Notes: generated by a model not told the origin, from the sequence alone. A DNA stretch of 64,000 nt from an uncultured Dehalococcoidia bacterium (GCA_958296105.1 OY282441.1:1027800-1091799), one strand, 5' to 3'; positions 25,508 to 34,999 are shown, counted from the stretch's first letter. A program made the numbers and translations.

Positions 25508-26914
25508 CTAACGCCGCTCCGCTCCCCTAGGCATGGTCTCCCTGACAGCGCGATACCAGTCGCTGTCGAACACGCCGCGCGGATCGTATCTGTCTTTGAG
25601 GGCGATGAAGTCTCGAATCTCCGGGTACGCTCGCTCCAGCTGCTGCGGCGCTGCCCAGCGGTGATACGTGAGATAGTAGCAGCCGTCCTCGTCCAGAGCG
25701 CGGTCTATCAGCGCGCGGAACTGCGCCTTCGCTCTGTCCATGCCGACGGGGGAGTGTTCCACCAGCAGGTTGAAGATTATGCAGGCGTAATCGCGCTTCG
25801 CCCAGCGCAGAACGGTCTCGTCCTCCGCCTCTATGAGCCTGACCGTGCCGTAAACCACGTTCGCCCCTGTTTCTATGAGCGCGTCCCGCGCCGCCGCCAT
25901 GAAGCTGTCGAACCTGTCGCGCGGCGTGTACAGCTCGGTTATCATCAGCGATCTGAAAGTCGTCCAGCCCAGCCTGCGCGCCAGCATGTCTCCGGCATGG
26001 GGCAGGTATGGGCTGAACTGATGCTCGTCCGACCAGTAGAGCTGTCCATCCGTCTGAAGATAGTGCTGGGCGTACTCCGCGTAAGCCGCAGCCTTGTCCG
26101 TGTGCGCCAAGAAGTACAGCCGCGACCAGTCATCTTCGGACAGCTCGATCTGCCCTGCGGGGATTTCCGAGATGGAGTCCGTCGGGGAGTAGGTGGACAC
26201 AATGCCCTTGCGCATGAAGTCTTCGGAAGTCTCGTCGGTCATGTACTGGAAGTCGCCGTAGGCTGCGCCGCGCGCGATCTGTTCGTCCAGCGCGGGCATC
26301 ACCTCGTCCACGGCGACCTCGCGCACGCGCCTGACCAGCTGAGATCTGGGTTCGAGCTTCAGCCGAATCGAGTCCACGAAGCCGAACATGCCATAGCCGC
26401 CTACAGCGGCGGCGAACAGGTCTGAGTTTCGCTCTCGGCTGCACAGCAGACGCTCTCCGTCCGCGTTCGTGATGTGGAACGCCTCTATGTCTGCGACGAT
26501 GGGCTTTCTGCGGAGAACGCGACCGTGTATGTTGGAGGACAACGCGCCGCCGATGGTCAGCTCGTCCGCGCCTGTCTGCTTCTGGATGATCGTGAGCGGC
26601 TGGCGCGCTCCGACCTGCTGGCGATGGAGCCACGCCACCAGCTTGGGCCACGTCGTCCCCGCCTGCGTCCAGACCGAGCGCGACTCGGTATCGAGCGGGC
26701 CGACTTCGGACAGCGCGGACGAGCCGAGCGAGACTCCGCCGGCGGCGAGCTGCTGTCCGCCCATGGAGTGGAGCGCGCCCGCAGGACACACCGCCAGCCC
26801 GCGCTCGGACGCATCCAGCACGGCGGCGCGAACCTCCTCCGGAGCAGCGGGGGCGAGTGCGCGCGCCATCTCGGTTCGGTTGAGTCTGGAATGGACGTCG
26901 TTCAGCGTGGGCAT
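25508..26914 (-). CDS. FAD-binding (PCMH-type) oxidase
   Basis: A 468-residue flavoprotein of the vanillyl-alcohol-oxidase/aldonolactone-oxidase class. The N-terminal FAD domain shows GLAVCPAGALHSMGGQQLAAGG and LTIGGALSSNIHGRVLRRKP, where FAD contacts lie; GGYGMFGFVDSIRLKL follows. The His in SNIHGR sits where such enzymes may attach FAD, but covalent linkage cannot be judged. The end KDRYDPRGVFDSDWYR is typical of sugar-lactone and D-lactate oxidases. It probably oxidises a sugar, lactone or hydroxy acid. It starts 19 bases after the stop of an MFS transporter on the same strand, so the transporter may supply its substrate. No signal peptide is seen. Confidence 0.88.
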   Translation of the reverse strand: MPTLNDVHSRLNRTEMARALAPAAPEEVRAAVLDASERGLAVCPAGALHSMGGQQLAAGGVSLGSSALSEVGPLDTESRSVWTQAGTTWPKLVAWLHRQQVGARQPLTIIQKQTGADELTIGGALSSNIHGRVLRRKPIVADIEAFHITNADGERLLCSRERNSDLFAAAVGGYGMFGFVDSIRLKLEPRSQLVRRVREVAVDEVMPALDEQIARGAAYGDFQYMTDETSEDFMRKGIVSTYSPTDSISEIPAGQIELSEDDWSRLYFLAHTDKAAAYAEYAQHYLQTDGQLYWSDEHQFSPYLPHAGDMLARRLGWTTFRSLMITELYTPRDRFDSFMAAARDALIETGANVVYGTVRLIEAEDETVLRWAKRDYACIIFNLLVEHSPVGMDRAKAQFRALIDRALDEDGCYYLTYHRWAAPQQLERAYPEIRDFIALKDRYDPRGVFDSDWYRAVRETMPRGAERR

Positions 26915-26933
26915 GACGATCCTCCCGAATGAA

Positions 26934-28649
26934 TCAGCCTGTGGCTCTCCGCTCCTCCTCTGCTGCCACGCGAGCGCCCTCAGCCACGTTCACCCATCTC
27001 AAGACGATAGTCCCCAAGACTATGAGCAGCAGGATGGAGGTGACGGCTACGCGGGTGTCGAACAGTGCGGTGGCGAACACGTACAGCATGGGGCCGAAGA
27101 CGGACGAGGCGCGCGTCATGAATCCGAAGAACGAGAAGAATTCGCCGCTTCGGGAGTCGGGCGTGATCTGGGAGAACAGGCTTCGGGCGAGCGCCTGGCT
27201 GCCGCCTATGACGAAGCCGACCAGCACGCCGAGAATCAGCCACTGGATGCCGGCGTCTATGCCGAACGGAGCCCACATCGCAGACCTGACCGCGCTGGGC
27301 CACCAGTCTATTGGGCCTGCGCCCAGCTGGGACGGGTGGCGCTGCCCTATGGCGGTCTCGCCGTCCATGTCTCCGCCCTGAATGGAGACGCTGTACGCGA
27401 AATCGTCCGAGCTGCGCGCCGCTTCCGGCAGGTCGCGCAGCGCTCTCGGCTTCAGCGCTTCGCCCTCGCGCAGAAGCCAAGACTCTCCCTCCCACATCAG
27501 CCCGTCGTCCGAGTCGGGGGCGCGGTCTATGATGTATGCGTCCTGATCGGCGGCGTAGCTCAGCTGGTAGTCGAAGTCTTCGTGATCGGCGGGAACGAGG
27601 GGCGCGACCGCCACGCCGAACAGGACTATCACTATCCAGCCGCCCAGAGATGCGACCAGCGCGCTCTTGGTGGACGTTCTGCGCGCGAGCCAGCCGAACG
27701 CCATCGAGCCCGGCGCGCCCACGAACTGGATTATCAGTATGGTAGCCATGATGTACAGGAGCGATATTCGCAGGGTGTCCGCCGCGAACGCGCCCGCTAT
27801 GGCGAGAATCGTCTGAAGTCCGTCGTTGAACAGCAGGTACGAGACGAGGTAGATGACGACGACTCTGAATCGTGAGAGGCCGCGGAACGTGCGCCCAAGC
27901 TCTGTGAATGCCATGGAGACGGCGGAGACGGCGCCAAGTCCGCGCTCGCGCCGTTCGATGGGCGGCTCAGGCACGACTCGGAGCGTCCACAGCGCCCATC
28001 CGAACCACCAGACGCCCACGGACGCGATGGCGCATCGGGTCACCAGATCGGCTATGTCCGAGCCGCTCGTCGTCTGTATCAACGCGAGGTGGATCAGCAG
28101 CAGCAGGCCGCCGCCGATATAGCCATACGCGAAGCCGCGACTGCTGACGTCATCGTGAAGCTCGCGGGGCGCGAGGTGGGGCAGGAAGGCGTTGTAGAAT
28201 ACGAGGCTGCCCGCGAAGCCCACGTTCGCCAGCATGAACATTCCGAACATCCACGCCCAAGGCTGTGCGGTGTATACGGAGAAGAACGCCAGCGCGGTGA
28301 ACAGCGAGCCGATGATGGTGTACGTCCACAGCAGCGTCTTCTTGATCGGCACGCGGTCGGCTATGATCCCAAGCACGGGGCTGGACAGCGCCACGACAGC
28401 GGTCGAGAGCGCGACGCCGAGGCTCCACGTGGAGCTTGCGGTGAAGGTCATGCCGAACAGCGATGCGCTGTCGCCGAGCGACTCTCTGAACAGGAATACG
28501 AAGTACACGGGGAATATCGCAGCCACGCCCGACGTGGCGAACGCGGAGTTTGCCCAGTCGTACATGCACCACGCGCGGATGACCCGGCGGCGGCTGGCTG
28601 GAAGATCGCCGATGCTGGCGATGATGGGGGCTTGGTCTCCTGTTCTCAT
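26934..28649 (-). CDS. UMF1/Atg22-like MFS transporter with a large extra loop
   Basis: Membrane transporter of 571 residues. The signature YDWANSAF (residues 30-37) marks the UMF1/Atg22 branch of the major facilitator superfamily, and some 12 hydrophobic segments are visible. Between two late helices an acidic, soluble stretch of about 105 residues (roughly 352-458) is inserted, containing ADQDAYIIDRAPDSDDGLMW; other UMF1 members known to me lack such an insert. The substrate is unknown; relatives export or import small metabolites such as amino acids. The gene is followed at 19 bases by the FAD oxidase, so joint transcription is likely. The start is taken as the first ATG; a later start is not excluded. 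Confidence 0.87.
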   Translation of the reverse strand: MRTGDQAPIIASIGDLPASRRRVIRAWCMYDWANSAFATSGVAAIFPVYFVFLFRESLGDSASLFGMTFTASSTWSLGVALSTAVVALSSPVLGIIADRVPIKKTLLWTYTIIGSLFTALAFFSVYTAQPWAWMFGMFMLANVGFAGSLVFYNAFLPHLAPRELHDDVSSRGFAYGYIGGGLLLLIHLALIQTTSGSDIADLVTRCAIASVGVWWFGWALWTLRVVPEPPIERRERGLGAVSAVSMAFTELGRTFRGLSRFRVVVIYLVSYLLFNDGLQTILAIAGAFAADTLRISLLYIMATILIIQFVGAPGSMAFGWLARRTSTKSALVASLGGWIVIVLFGVAVAPLVPADHEDFDYQLSYAADQDAYIIDRAPDSDDGLMWEGESWLLREGEALKPRALRDLPEAARSSDDFAYSVSIQGGDMDGETAIGQRHPSQLGAGPIDWWPSAVRSAMWAPFGIDAGIQWLILGVLVGFVIGGSQALARSLFSQITPDSRSGEFFSFFGFMTRASSVFGPMLYVFATALFDTRVAVTSILLLIVLGTIVLRWVNVAEGARVAAEEERRATG

Positions 28650-28716
28650 GGACGGTCACATGATAGCGTAAAAAGGCTGGCTGCGCGCGGGGAGGGGGGA
28701 GTAACCCTGGGGGATG

Positions 28717-29306
28717 TCACCCTCACCCTAGCCCTCTCCCTTCGAGGGAGAGGGGATTTTCGTGAGCAATCCTCTCACATCTAGGGAGAGGGGATTTCTG
28801 TTCGCGCTTGACTAGAGGGTATTATTCCTTCCCCCTTCGGGGGAAGGTTAGGATGGGGGCGAAGGGTGACTCACCCTCACCCTAGCCCTCTCCCTGAGGG
28901 TGAGGGGATTTCTGTTCGCGCTTGGTTTGAGGGTATTATTCCTTCCACCTTCGAGGGAAGGTTAGGATGGGGGCGAAGGGTGAATCACCCTCACTCTAAC
29001 CCTCTCACTTCAAGAGAGAGGGGATTTCCGTTTGCGGGTGGGTCTTCACCCTCACCCTAGCCCTCTCCCTGAGGGAGAGGGGATTTCGTAAGTAGCCCTC
29101 TACTTCGGGGAGAGGGGATTTCGGTTCGCGCTTGGTTTGGGGGTATTATTCCTTCCCCCTTCCGGGGAAGGTTAGGATGGGGGCGAAGGGTGACTCACCC
29201 TCACCCTAGCCCTCTCCCTGAGGGTGAGGGGATTTCTGTTCGCGCTTGGTTAAGGGTATTATTCCTTCCTCCTTCGGGGGAAGGTTTAAGATGAGAGCAA
29301 AGGGCG
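28717..29306. repeat. Array of palindromic intergenic repeats
   Basis: Five imperfect units, each starting caccctcaccctagccctctccc. Each unit has one hairpin of the CCCTCTCCCT...AGGGAGAGGG type, and most add a second hairpin ccttcccccttcgggggaagg followed by ttaggatggggg. Units differ by insertions and vary from about 60 to 155 bp. There are no spacers of constant length and no ORF. The region fills the gap between two divergent genes. The second hairpin and its flank recur inverted at 38449-38800 and 48328-48473. Confidence 0.85.
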
Positions 29307-29405
29307 GATTGGGTGTGTCGCCTATCTTATCAGCACTTTCGGCAATCTCAACGAGAAAGCGCGGGTGAATTGGCGACAAAGGTCGCGCAAGTTTCCCAAT
29401 GCCCT

Positions 29406-29411
29406 TATAAT
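29406..29411 (+). promoter_or_regulatory. -10 box TATAAT for histidine decarboxylase
   Basis: TATAAT in cccttataatttcag, 34 bases before the GTG start at 29446, just beyond the repeat array. No good -35 is visible. Confidence 0.4.
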
Positions 29412-29445
29412 TTCAGTACAGACTCAGCCGCTAGGGGTCAGAACA

Positions 29446-30588
29446 GTGAACATCGCAAAGCCGGACTACAAGGTCGACGGGAATACGCAGGCGCGTCTTG
29501 ACTCGCTGCTTGCGCGATTCGAGGAGCATGGGCCGCGCAACGTGGGCTATCCGTGCAACTCGATCTTCGACTACTCCGCGCTGCTGCCCTTCATGGGCTA
29601 CGTGATCAACAACGTGGGCGACCCGTTTCACGACAGCAACTTCCGCAGCAACACGCACGACATCGAGCGCGAGGTCATCGCACAGTTCGCAGATATGATG
29701 CACCTGTCGCAGGACGGGGCCTGGGGCTACGTCACCTCCGGAGGCACGGAGGGCAACATGTACGGTCTGTACATGGGGCGCGAGATGTTCCCGGACGGCG
29801 TGGTCTATTTCTCGCAGGACACCCACTACAGCGTGGTCAAGATTCTGCGTGTTCTCAAGGCGCGCAACATTATGATAAAGAGCCAAGACAGCGGGGAGAT
29901 AGACTACGAAGACCTGCGCGAGACTATACGGATCAACCGCGACTCGCCGGTCATCTTCATGGCGAACATAGGCACGACCATGAAGGGCGCGATAGATGAC
30001 GTGGGAAAGGTGCGCGACATACTGGACGACCTCGCGGTCACGGAGTCCTACATCCACGCGGACGCGGCGCTGAGCGGGATGATCCTGCCGTTCGTGGAGG
30101 AGCCTCAGCCATACGGGTTCGATTCGGGGTTCGACAGCGTTGCGGTCAGCGGACACAAGATGATCGGCTCTCCGCTGCCCTGCGGGGTGGCGCTGACGAG
30201 GCGCGAGTACGTGGCGCGAATCGCGCGCTCGATAGAGTACGTGGGCGTGCTGGACACCACGCTTTCCGGATCGCGCAGCGCGCTGGCGCCGCTCATACTG
30301 TGGTACGCTTTCGAGCGCTACGGCATGGACGGATTCAGGGAGATGGTGAGCCGGTGTCTGGACGTGGCAGAGTACGCGGTGGCGCGCTTCAACGACGTGG
30401 GCATTCCGGCGTGGCGGCACAAGAACTCTGTCACGGTGGTGTTCCCGAAGCCGTCGGAGTACGTCTTCCGCAAGTGGCAGATCGCGCCCTACGAGGACAT
30501 CGCCCACATCATCGCCATGCCGCACGTAACCCGCGAGACGATAGACGAGATCGTGGACGACTGTCTCAGGGAGGATACGGAAAGATGA
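29446..30588 (+). CDS. hdc: PLP-dependent histidine decarboxylase
   Basis: Pyridoxal-phosphate enzyme of 380 residues converting L-histidine to histamine and CO2. GYVTSGGTEGNMYGLYMGRE, FSQDTHYSVVKI, ANIGTTMKGAIDD and VSGHKMIGSPLPCG follow the bacterial PLP-type Hdc pattern; Lys238 in the last is the cofactor lysine. The upstream frame is longer, but GTG 29446 gives the usual family length of about 380 and lies just after AGGGGTCAGAACA, so it is taken as the start. A neighbouring small tandem-ACT gene overlaps the stop (ATGA). No histidine/histamine antiporter is adjacent. A closely related decarboxylase specificity cannot be excluded. Confidence 0.87.
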   Translation: MNIAKPDYKVDGNTQARLDSLLARFEEHGPRNVGYPCNSIFDYSALLPFMGYVINNVGDPFHDSNFRSNTHDIEREVIAQFADMMHLSQDGAWGYVTSGGTEGNMYGLYMGREMFPDGVVYFSQDTHYSVVKILRVLKARNIMIKSQDSGEIDYEDLRETIRINRDSPVIFMANIGTTMKGAIDDVGKVRDILDDLAVTESYIHADAALSGMILPFVEEPQPYGFDSGFDSVAVSGHKMIGSPLPCGVALTRREYVARIARSIEYVGVLDTTLSGSRSALAPLILWYAFERYGMDGFREMVSRCLDVAEYAVARFNDVGIPAWRHKNSVTVVFPKPSEYVFRKWQIAPYEDIAHIIAMPHVTRETIDEIVDDCLREDTER

Positions 30589-30995
30589 CGAGGAGTCCGG
30601 CGGTGGAGAGAATCATCGTCATGGTTCGCAACGAAGTCGGCGTAATCGCGGACATAACCGCCGCTATGGCCGAGGCGGATATAAACATTCTGACCATCAA
30701 TACGGAGGGCGTGGGCGAAACAGGCATCGTGATACTGACGAGCGAGGACAATGACGGCGCGCTGGACGCGCTGACGGCGGCCGGCTTCAAGGCAATCATA
30801 GACGACGCGCTGGTGATGAGGCTGCGAGACGAGCCGGGCGCGCTGGCGAAGGTGGCGGCGCGGTTCAAGGACGCGGGCGTCAACATCCAGAGTCTGCACA
30901 TACTCGACCGACATCACGGATACACGACCGTGGCTCTGTCCGCCGACGACCGCGCAAAGGCGGAGTCGCTGATGGATAAGGAGTCCATAGTTTAG
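30585..30995 (+). CDS. Tandem ACT-domain protein coupled to histidine decarboxylase
   Basis: A 136-residue protein made of two ACT domains, RIIVMVRNEVGVIADITAAM (first) and VMRLRDEPGALAKVAARFKD (second). Each has the loop (NEVGVIAD, DEPGALAK) where ACT domains bind an amino acid at a dimer interface. There is no catalytic domain. ATG 30585 overlaps the hdc stop by four bases, so translation should be coupled and the product stoichiometry linked. The natural reading is a ligand-sensing partner that regulates the decarboxylase or reports amino-acid levels; histidine as ligand is an inference from position. The longer in-frame ORF upstream lies inside hdc and is not used. Confidence 0.88.
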   Translation: MTRSPAVERIIVMVRNEVGVIADITAAMAEADINILTINTEGVGETGIVILTSEDNDGALDALTAAGFKAIIDDALVMRLRDEPGALAKVAARFKDAGVNIQSLHILDRHHGYTTVALSADDRAKAESLMDKESIV

Positions 30996-31011
30996 GAAAG
31001 AGCATACATAG

Positions 31012-32757
31012 ATGAAGATTCTCCCAATAGCCATCACAGCCCTCATAGGAGGCCTGATCTTGTTCGGATGTCGTGAATCCCCAACCCCCACTCCTTCCCT
31101 CGAATCGTATGCGGAGCGGGGAGAGTATGCGGTGGGTGTGAGGGCGATGTACTTCCACGATCCGAACAGGGCGTTCGACGGCTGGAACGCCAAGCACGCC
31201 TCCGATAACTACAAGAAGACTCTCGAAGAGATCAACGCCGCTGGCGACAATCAGATAGTCGCGGCGCACATGTGGTATCCGGCAAGCGCGTCTGACTCGG
31301 CTCGCAAAGCCACCTTCGATGACTTCTCCAACAGCCGCAGCGTGGCGTTCCGAACCGCCTACGAGTTCGGCTTGCAGTTCTACATGTCCAGCCTCACCAG
31401 CGGAGGGGGGGACGTTCTCTCGGACCCGGGCGCTATGCAGACAATATCAGCGGAAGTCAAGAGCCGAATCATCGACTCGCTCTACCAGCCGCCCATTGCG
31501 GACGGCAGCTTTCCGGTCATCGTAGCGGCGCACGGGCTGGGCGGAAGCTCTCTCGGCTGGGCGACGTTCGCGGAGTACCTCGCAAGTCACGGCTACGTGG
31601 TCGTCGCGCCCAGCTTCATCTCGGACAGCTCCACGCCGAACGCGCTGGACAGTCCCGACTCCAAGTACGCCAACAAGGCGGACGCCGCCGCGCTCGATGG
31701 CGCGTATCAAACCATACTGGGCGAGTTCAAAGTCATTCCCGGCTTCTATAAATACTTCTTCGGGTACGAAGGCATGGTGGGCTTCGAGGGGCCGCAGGGC
31801 CTGCCGGAGATGAGCGCCGTTCCGGGCGGCGGTCAGAAGGTCGGCGAGATGATGGGTGAGTTCTTCACCCAGCGAGTAGGCGACGTGGAAACCATCATCG
31901 ACGGGCTGCACAGCCTGAACGAGGGTGGGGAATCGTGCGCCGCCGAGTACTCGGCGCGCGGTCAGCCTGTACACGGCGGCGAAGTGTGCGGGCTGTTCTC
32001 AGGCTCGCTCGACGTGGAAAACATCGGCGTCATGGGACACTCTCTCGGCTCGATGACCGCTCAGTTCACCGTCGCAAAGAGCGACAAGGTCGCCGCCGCG
32101 GTGGGGTACAACAACGGGCCGCCTCGCTACTGGGAGCCTGAAGGGATATTCGGGGACGGCGCAGCCGAAGACGGTCAGCCGGCCGGAAGCCCGGGGCCTG
32201 TCATGCAGATTCACGGCTCGGAGGACGCATTCGTGCAGGGCGTGTTCCGAGGGCTCATGTGGAACGCGCTAACCGCAGCCGGCGGGAATCCGCAAGACAT
32301 CTGGCTGCTCGAACAGGAGAGGGCGCTGCCGACCGATGAGAACCCGCAGCCGATCGCCAGAAACGCATACAACCGCGCCACTGGCGACAAGGTGATCATC
32401 TCGGTCAAGGACGTGAACCACGGCTCTCTGGTGGACGACTTTCCCACAGTCGTATCACAGCGAGCGCCGCTCGTGGTGAACGGCAAAGAGTACTGGAGCG
32501 CCTCCGCGCCCGCTCAGAGAAAAGCCGTGGGGCAGGATGTCTTCGATCCAGCCTTCCAAGGTCAGCCGTATACGCCGCTGGGCTGGGACACGGTCGAAGG
32601 GTCGGAACTCTACATGCCCGCCTTCATCAGGAACTACTACACGAAGAACTGGTTCGACTTCTACCTCAAGGGGAACGAAGAAGCGGTTCGGTTCACCGAG
32701 AATCCGATAGAGGACAAGGGCATACTGGATATTCGCAGCTCTCTGAGCGGGCGATAG
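31012..32757 (+). CDS. Alpha/beta-hydrolase lipoprotein, PAF-acetylhydrolase/dienelactone-hydrolase-like
   Basis: A 581-residue secreted hydrolase anchored by a lipobox (Cys20 in LILFGC). The core shows FPVIVAAHGLGGSSLGWATFAEYLASHGYVVVAPS (oxyanion strand), the nucleophile elbow GHSLGS with Ser344, and KVAAAVGYNNG. A later HGS (GPVMQIHGSEDAFVQGVF) and NHGSLVDDFP could supply the acid and His. The arrangement resembles the predicted dienelactone hydrolase/PAF-acetylhydrolase group that cleaves esters. A long insert lies between strand and elbow (about 200-330). It follows the ACT gene by 16 bases, though its role with histidine decarboxylase is unclear. The substrate is unknown. Confidence 0.82.
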   Translation: MKILPIAITALIGGLILFGCRESPTPTPSLESYAERGEYAVGVRAMYFHDPNRAFDGWNAKHASDNYKKTLEEINAAGDNQIVAAHMWYPASASDSARKATFDDFSNSRSVAFRTAYEFGLQFYMSSLTSGGGDVLSDPGAMQTISAEVKSRIIDSLYQPPIADGSFPVIVAAHGLGGSSLGWATFAEYLASHGYVVVAPSFISDSSTPNALDSPDSKYANKADAAALDGAYQTILGEFKVIPGFYKYFFGYEGMVGFEGPQGLPEMSAVPGGGQKVGEMMGEFFTQRVGDVETIIDGLHSLNEGGESCAAEYSARGQPVHGGEVCGLFSGSLDVENIGVMGHSLGSMTAQFTVAKSDKVAAAVGYNNGPPRYWEPEGIFGDGAAEDGQPAGSPGPVMQIHGSEDAFVQGVFRGLMWNALTAAGGNPQDIWLLEQERALPTDENPQPIARNAYNRATGDKVIISVKDVNHGSLVDDFPTVVSQRAPLVVNGKEYWSASAPAQRKAVGQDVFDPAFQGQPYTPLGWDTVEGSELYMPAFIRNYYTKNWFDFYLKGNEEAVRFTENPIEDKGILDIRSSLSGR

Positions 32758-32811
32758 GCTGACACGAAACGAGCCATCGACACGGGGAGCGTAACAGGAG
32801 AGTCAGGGCCG

Positions 32812-33228
32812 ATGCCGTCAATAGAGCCGCACGTCGACGAGTTCCTGAGCCAGACCCTAGTCGGCGTCATCAGCACGGTGGACGCCGAAGGCCGCGCGCG
32901 ATCCGCGCCCATCTGGTACCAGTGGGAGGGTGGCGCCGCCTACATGTTCACGGGGCGGCGCACACTGAAATGGCGCAACATCGTTCGCAATCCGAGCGCG
33001 TCGCTGTGCGTGGACTGGCGAGAGCCTCCGTACAGGTCGGTGATACTCGACGGGAGCGTAGAGGAGGCGCGACGGCCTCTCTACGATCTCGTCTTGTCTA
33101 TGGCGATTCGATACTACGGCGATGAGGAGGGGCGCGCGTTCGCGGAGGGCTACCGTGAACAGCCGGAAGATATCGTCATCTTCAGACTCGTCCCAACCCG
33201 AATCGCGGACTACCTATCGGAAGGGTAA
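32812..33228 (+). CDS. Pyridoxamine 5'-phosphate oxidase-like split-barrel flavoprotein
   Basis: A 138-residue FMN- or F420-binding split-barrel protein. VGVISTVDAEGRARSAPIWYQWEGGAAYMFTGRRTLKWRNIVRNP shows the typical strand order and the R-x-x-K-x-x-N cofactor-binding stretch. Members of this length reduce F420/FMN substrates or bind haem; none can be singled out. The ribosome-binding site AACAGGAGAG is about 9 bases before the ATG. A second protein of the same superfamily, from another branch, is encoded at 35600. The gene is convergent with the CocE-type hydrolase at 33239. Confidence 0.85.
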   Translation: MPSIEPHVDEFLSQTLVGVISTVDAEGRARSAPIWYQWEGGAAYMFTGRRTLKWRNIVRNPSASLCVDWREPPYRSVILDGSVEEARRPLYDLVLSMAIRYYGDEEGRAFAEGYREQPEDIVIFRLVPTRIADYLSEG

Positions 33229-33238
33229 GGGTTCGCTT

Positions 33239-34999
33239 CTACCGTCTCACCACCGGCAGCCGGAGCGCCGACTGGCGCTCAGCATCGTGCAGAACGGTAT
33301 GCGTCGCCGGCGACATGTCCGCAGACAGATGATGAGGTCTTCCGGTGCAGCGGGCGTAGGCGGGGAAGTTGCTCGACGACACCTCGAGCCTGATGCGGTG
33401 CCCCTTGCGGAAGAGCATAGAGGTCGGACCCACGTCCACGTGGTATAGGTACGCCTCGCCGCGCTGTATCGGGGATGGGGACTCCAGCGACTCGCGGAAG
33501 CTCGCGCGCAGGATGCCGTCGCACACGTTAAGCGCGCGGCTGTCGGGATGGACGTCCACCAGCTTGGCTGTCCAGTCTGCTTCGGAAGCGGATGTCACCG
33601 CCCACAGGTCGAGCGCAACGTGGCCGGTGACCTCAGTGTCGCGCTCCAGCGGATCGGACGTATAGACCAAGACGTCTCCCCGCGCCTCTACTGCGCGCTG
33701 GTCCTGGACTCCCACCTCGAACACGGTCGGCGCTCCGCCGAGGTGCGCGCCTCCGTATGTGGGAACGGGGTTGGCGGGGTTGTACAGGAAGTGGTCGGGC
33801 GGCTCCCCCGCGCTGGGCGGATCGAGTGACAGGCAGCCGTCCCCGTTCAGGGTGTTCGCCCTGCCGCCGCTGCGCAGGAACATGGTCATCGTCTCCGCGT
33901 CCGGCGGCGGCCAGACCTCCTCCTTACGCCACTGGTTCGCGCCCATGACGAAGATGTAAGCGCTGGGGTCGGTATCGACGCCGTTGTCCTCGTCTCTCAG
34001 CCAGCGGTCGAACCATGCCAGCTGCATCCCGTGCCAGTCTATCGCGGCGCCGGAGGCGGAAGGGCCGAAGTAGCCGCTTCCGGCGGAAGGCTCGGGCAGG
34101 GGCTGGTGCAGCCACGGGCCGACTACCAGATGCTGCTGCGTTCTCGCCAGCTCGGTCGCGCCGCGCTCGCGCATTCCCTCGCAGCAGCGCAGCGTGGCTC
34201 GGATGAAGCCATCGTACCAGCCTCCCTGGTTGAGCGCGGGGACTGTGATCTTGTCGAACTTCTCGCGGGGCGAGACAGCTTTCCAGTAGTCATCGTAAGT
34301 CGGGTGATCGAGCCAGTCGTAATAGTATTCTGCGACCTGTCTGAACGCTGGCACGTCGCTCAGCGGCAGGTGATTGGCGATGGCGTGGGGGTCTCTGCGC
34401 CACTTTCGCAGCGTATCCAGAGCTTCGGGAAATGCGGACGCGCGCGCTCCGAAGTCGTCCAGGGCGAAGCTCGCGCTCCATCCGCCTATCCAGAAGAGCT
34501 GGAACACGCCGCCTAGGTACGTCCAGCTATCGTAGTAAGAGTCGGCGGTGACGCCGGGAACGATTGCCTTGAGCGCGGGGTGCGCCTCGGTCGCCGCCAG
34601 CCACTGGGTGGCTCCGTGGTACGAGATGCCGAACATGCCCACGCTGCCATCCGACCACGCCCGAGACGCCAGCCAGTCTATGGTGTCGTATCCGTCCCGA
34701 GCCTCGTTGACGTATGGATACCATTCGCCATCGGAGGCGTGGCGGCCGCGCACGTCCTGAATGACAACCGCGTAGCCGCGATCCAGCGCCCTCATCGGGT
34801 CGAGGTACATGCTGCGGTAGCGTGGCGAGTGCTTGCCGTATGGGATGCGCTGAAGCAGCGTCGGATGCCTTCCCGCGCCGGCCGGGCGGTACACGTCCGC
34901 GCGCAGTATCGTGCCGTCTCGCATGGGAACTGGCACGTTGGTCTGCGCGGATACGGACGTGGAGCGTAGATACTCGTCCTTGATCGGCTTGGGCAGCAT
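33239..34999 (-). CDS. CocE/NonD family hydrolase (S15-like)
   Basis: A 586-residue serine hydrolase related to cocaine esterase and X-Pro dipeptidyl-peptidase. VPMRDGTILRADVYRPAGAG is the family opening, GYAVVIQDVRGRHASDGEW follows, and the nucleophile is Ser126 in GMFGISYHG. The C-terminal jelly-roll domain has GHRIRLEVSSSNFPAYARC near the end. Likely substrates are esters or acylated peptides; no export signal is visible. ATG 34999 with AGAGGAG 7 bases upstream is preferred to the frame opening at 35083. The divergent neighbour is a GNAT acetyltransferase. Active-site His and Asp follow the family order by eye. Confidence 0.92.
   Translation of the reverse strand: MLPKPIKDEYLRSTSVSAQTNVPVPMRDGTILRADVYRPAGAGRHPTLLQRIPYGKHSPRYRSMYLDPMRALDRGYAVVIQDVRGRHASDGEWYPYVNEARDGYDTIDWLASRAWSDGSVGMFGISYHGATQWLAATEAHPALKAIVPGVTADSYYDSWTYLGGVFQLFWIGGWSASFALDDFGARASAFPEALDTLRKWRRDPHAIANHLPLSDVPAFRQVAEYYYDWLDHPTYDDYWKAVSPREKFDKITVPALNQGGWYDGFIRATLRCCEGMRERGATELARTQQHLVVGPWLHQPLPEPSAGSGYFGPSASGAAIDWHGMQLAWFDRWLRDEDNGVDTDPSAYIFVMGANQWRKEEVWPPPDAETMTMFLRSGGRANTLNGDGCLSLDPPSAGEPPDHFLYNPANPVPTYGGAHLGGAPTVFEVGVQDQRAVEARGDVLVYTSDPLERDTEVTGHVALDLWAVTSASEADWTAKLVDVHPDSRALNVCDGILRASFRESLESPSPIQRGEAYLYHVDVGPTSMLFRKGHRIRLEVSSSNFPAYARCTGRPHHLSADMSPATHTVLHDAERQSALRLPVVRR

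Noticed and set aside
28717-29306. Possible CRISPR array
   Set aside because: Units vary in length, are palindromic and diverged, and the parts between hairpins are themselves repeated; no unique spacers and no cas genes.
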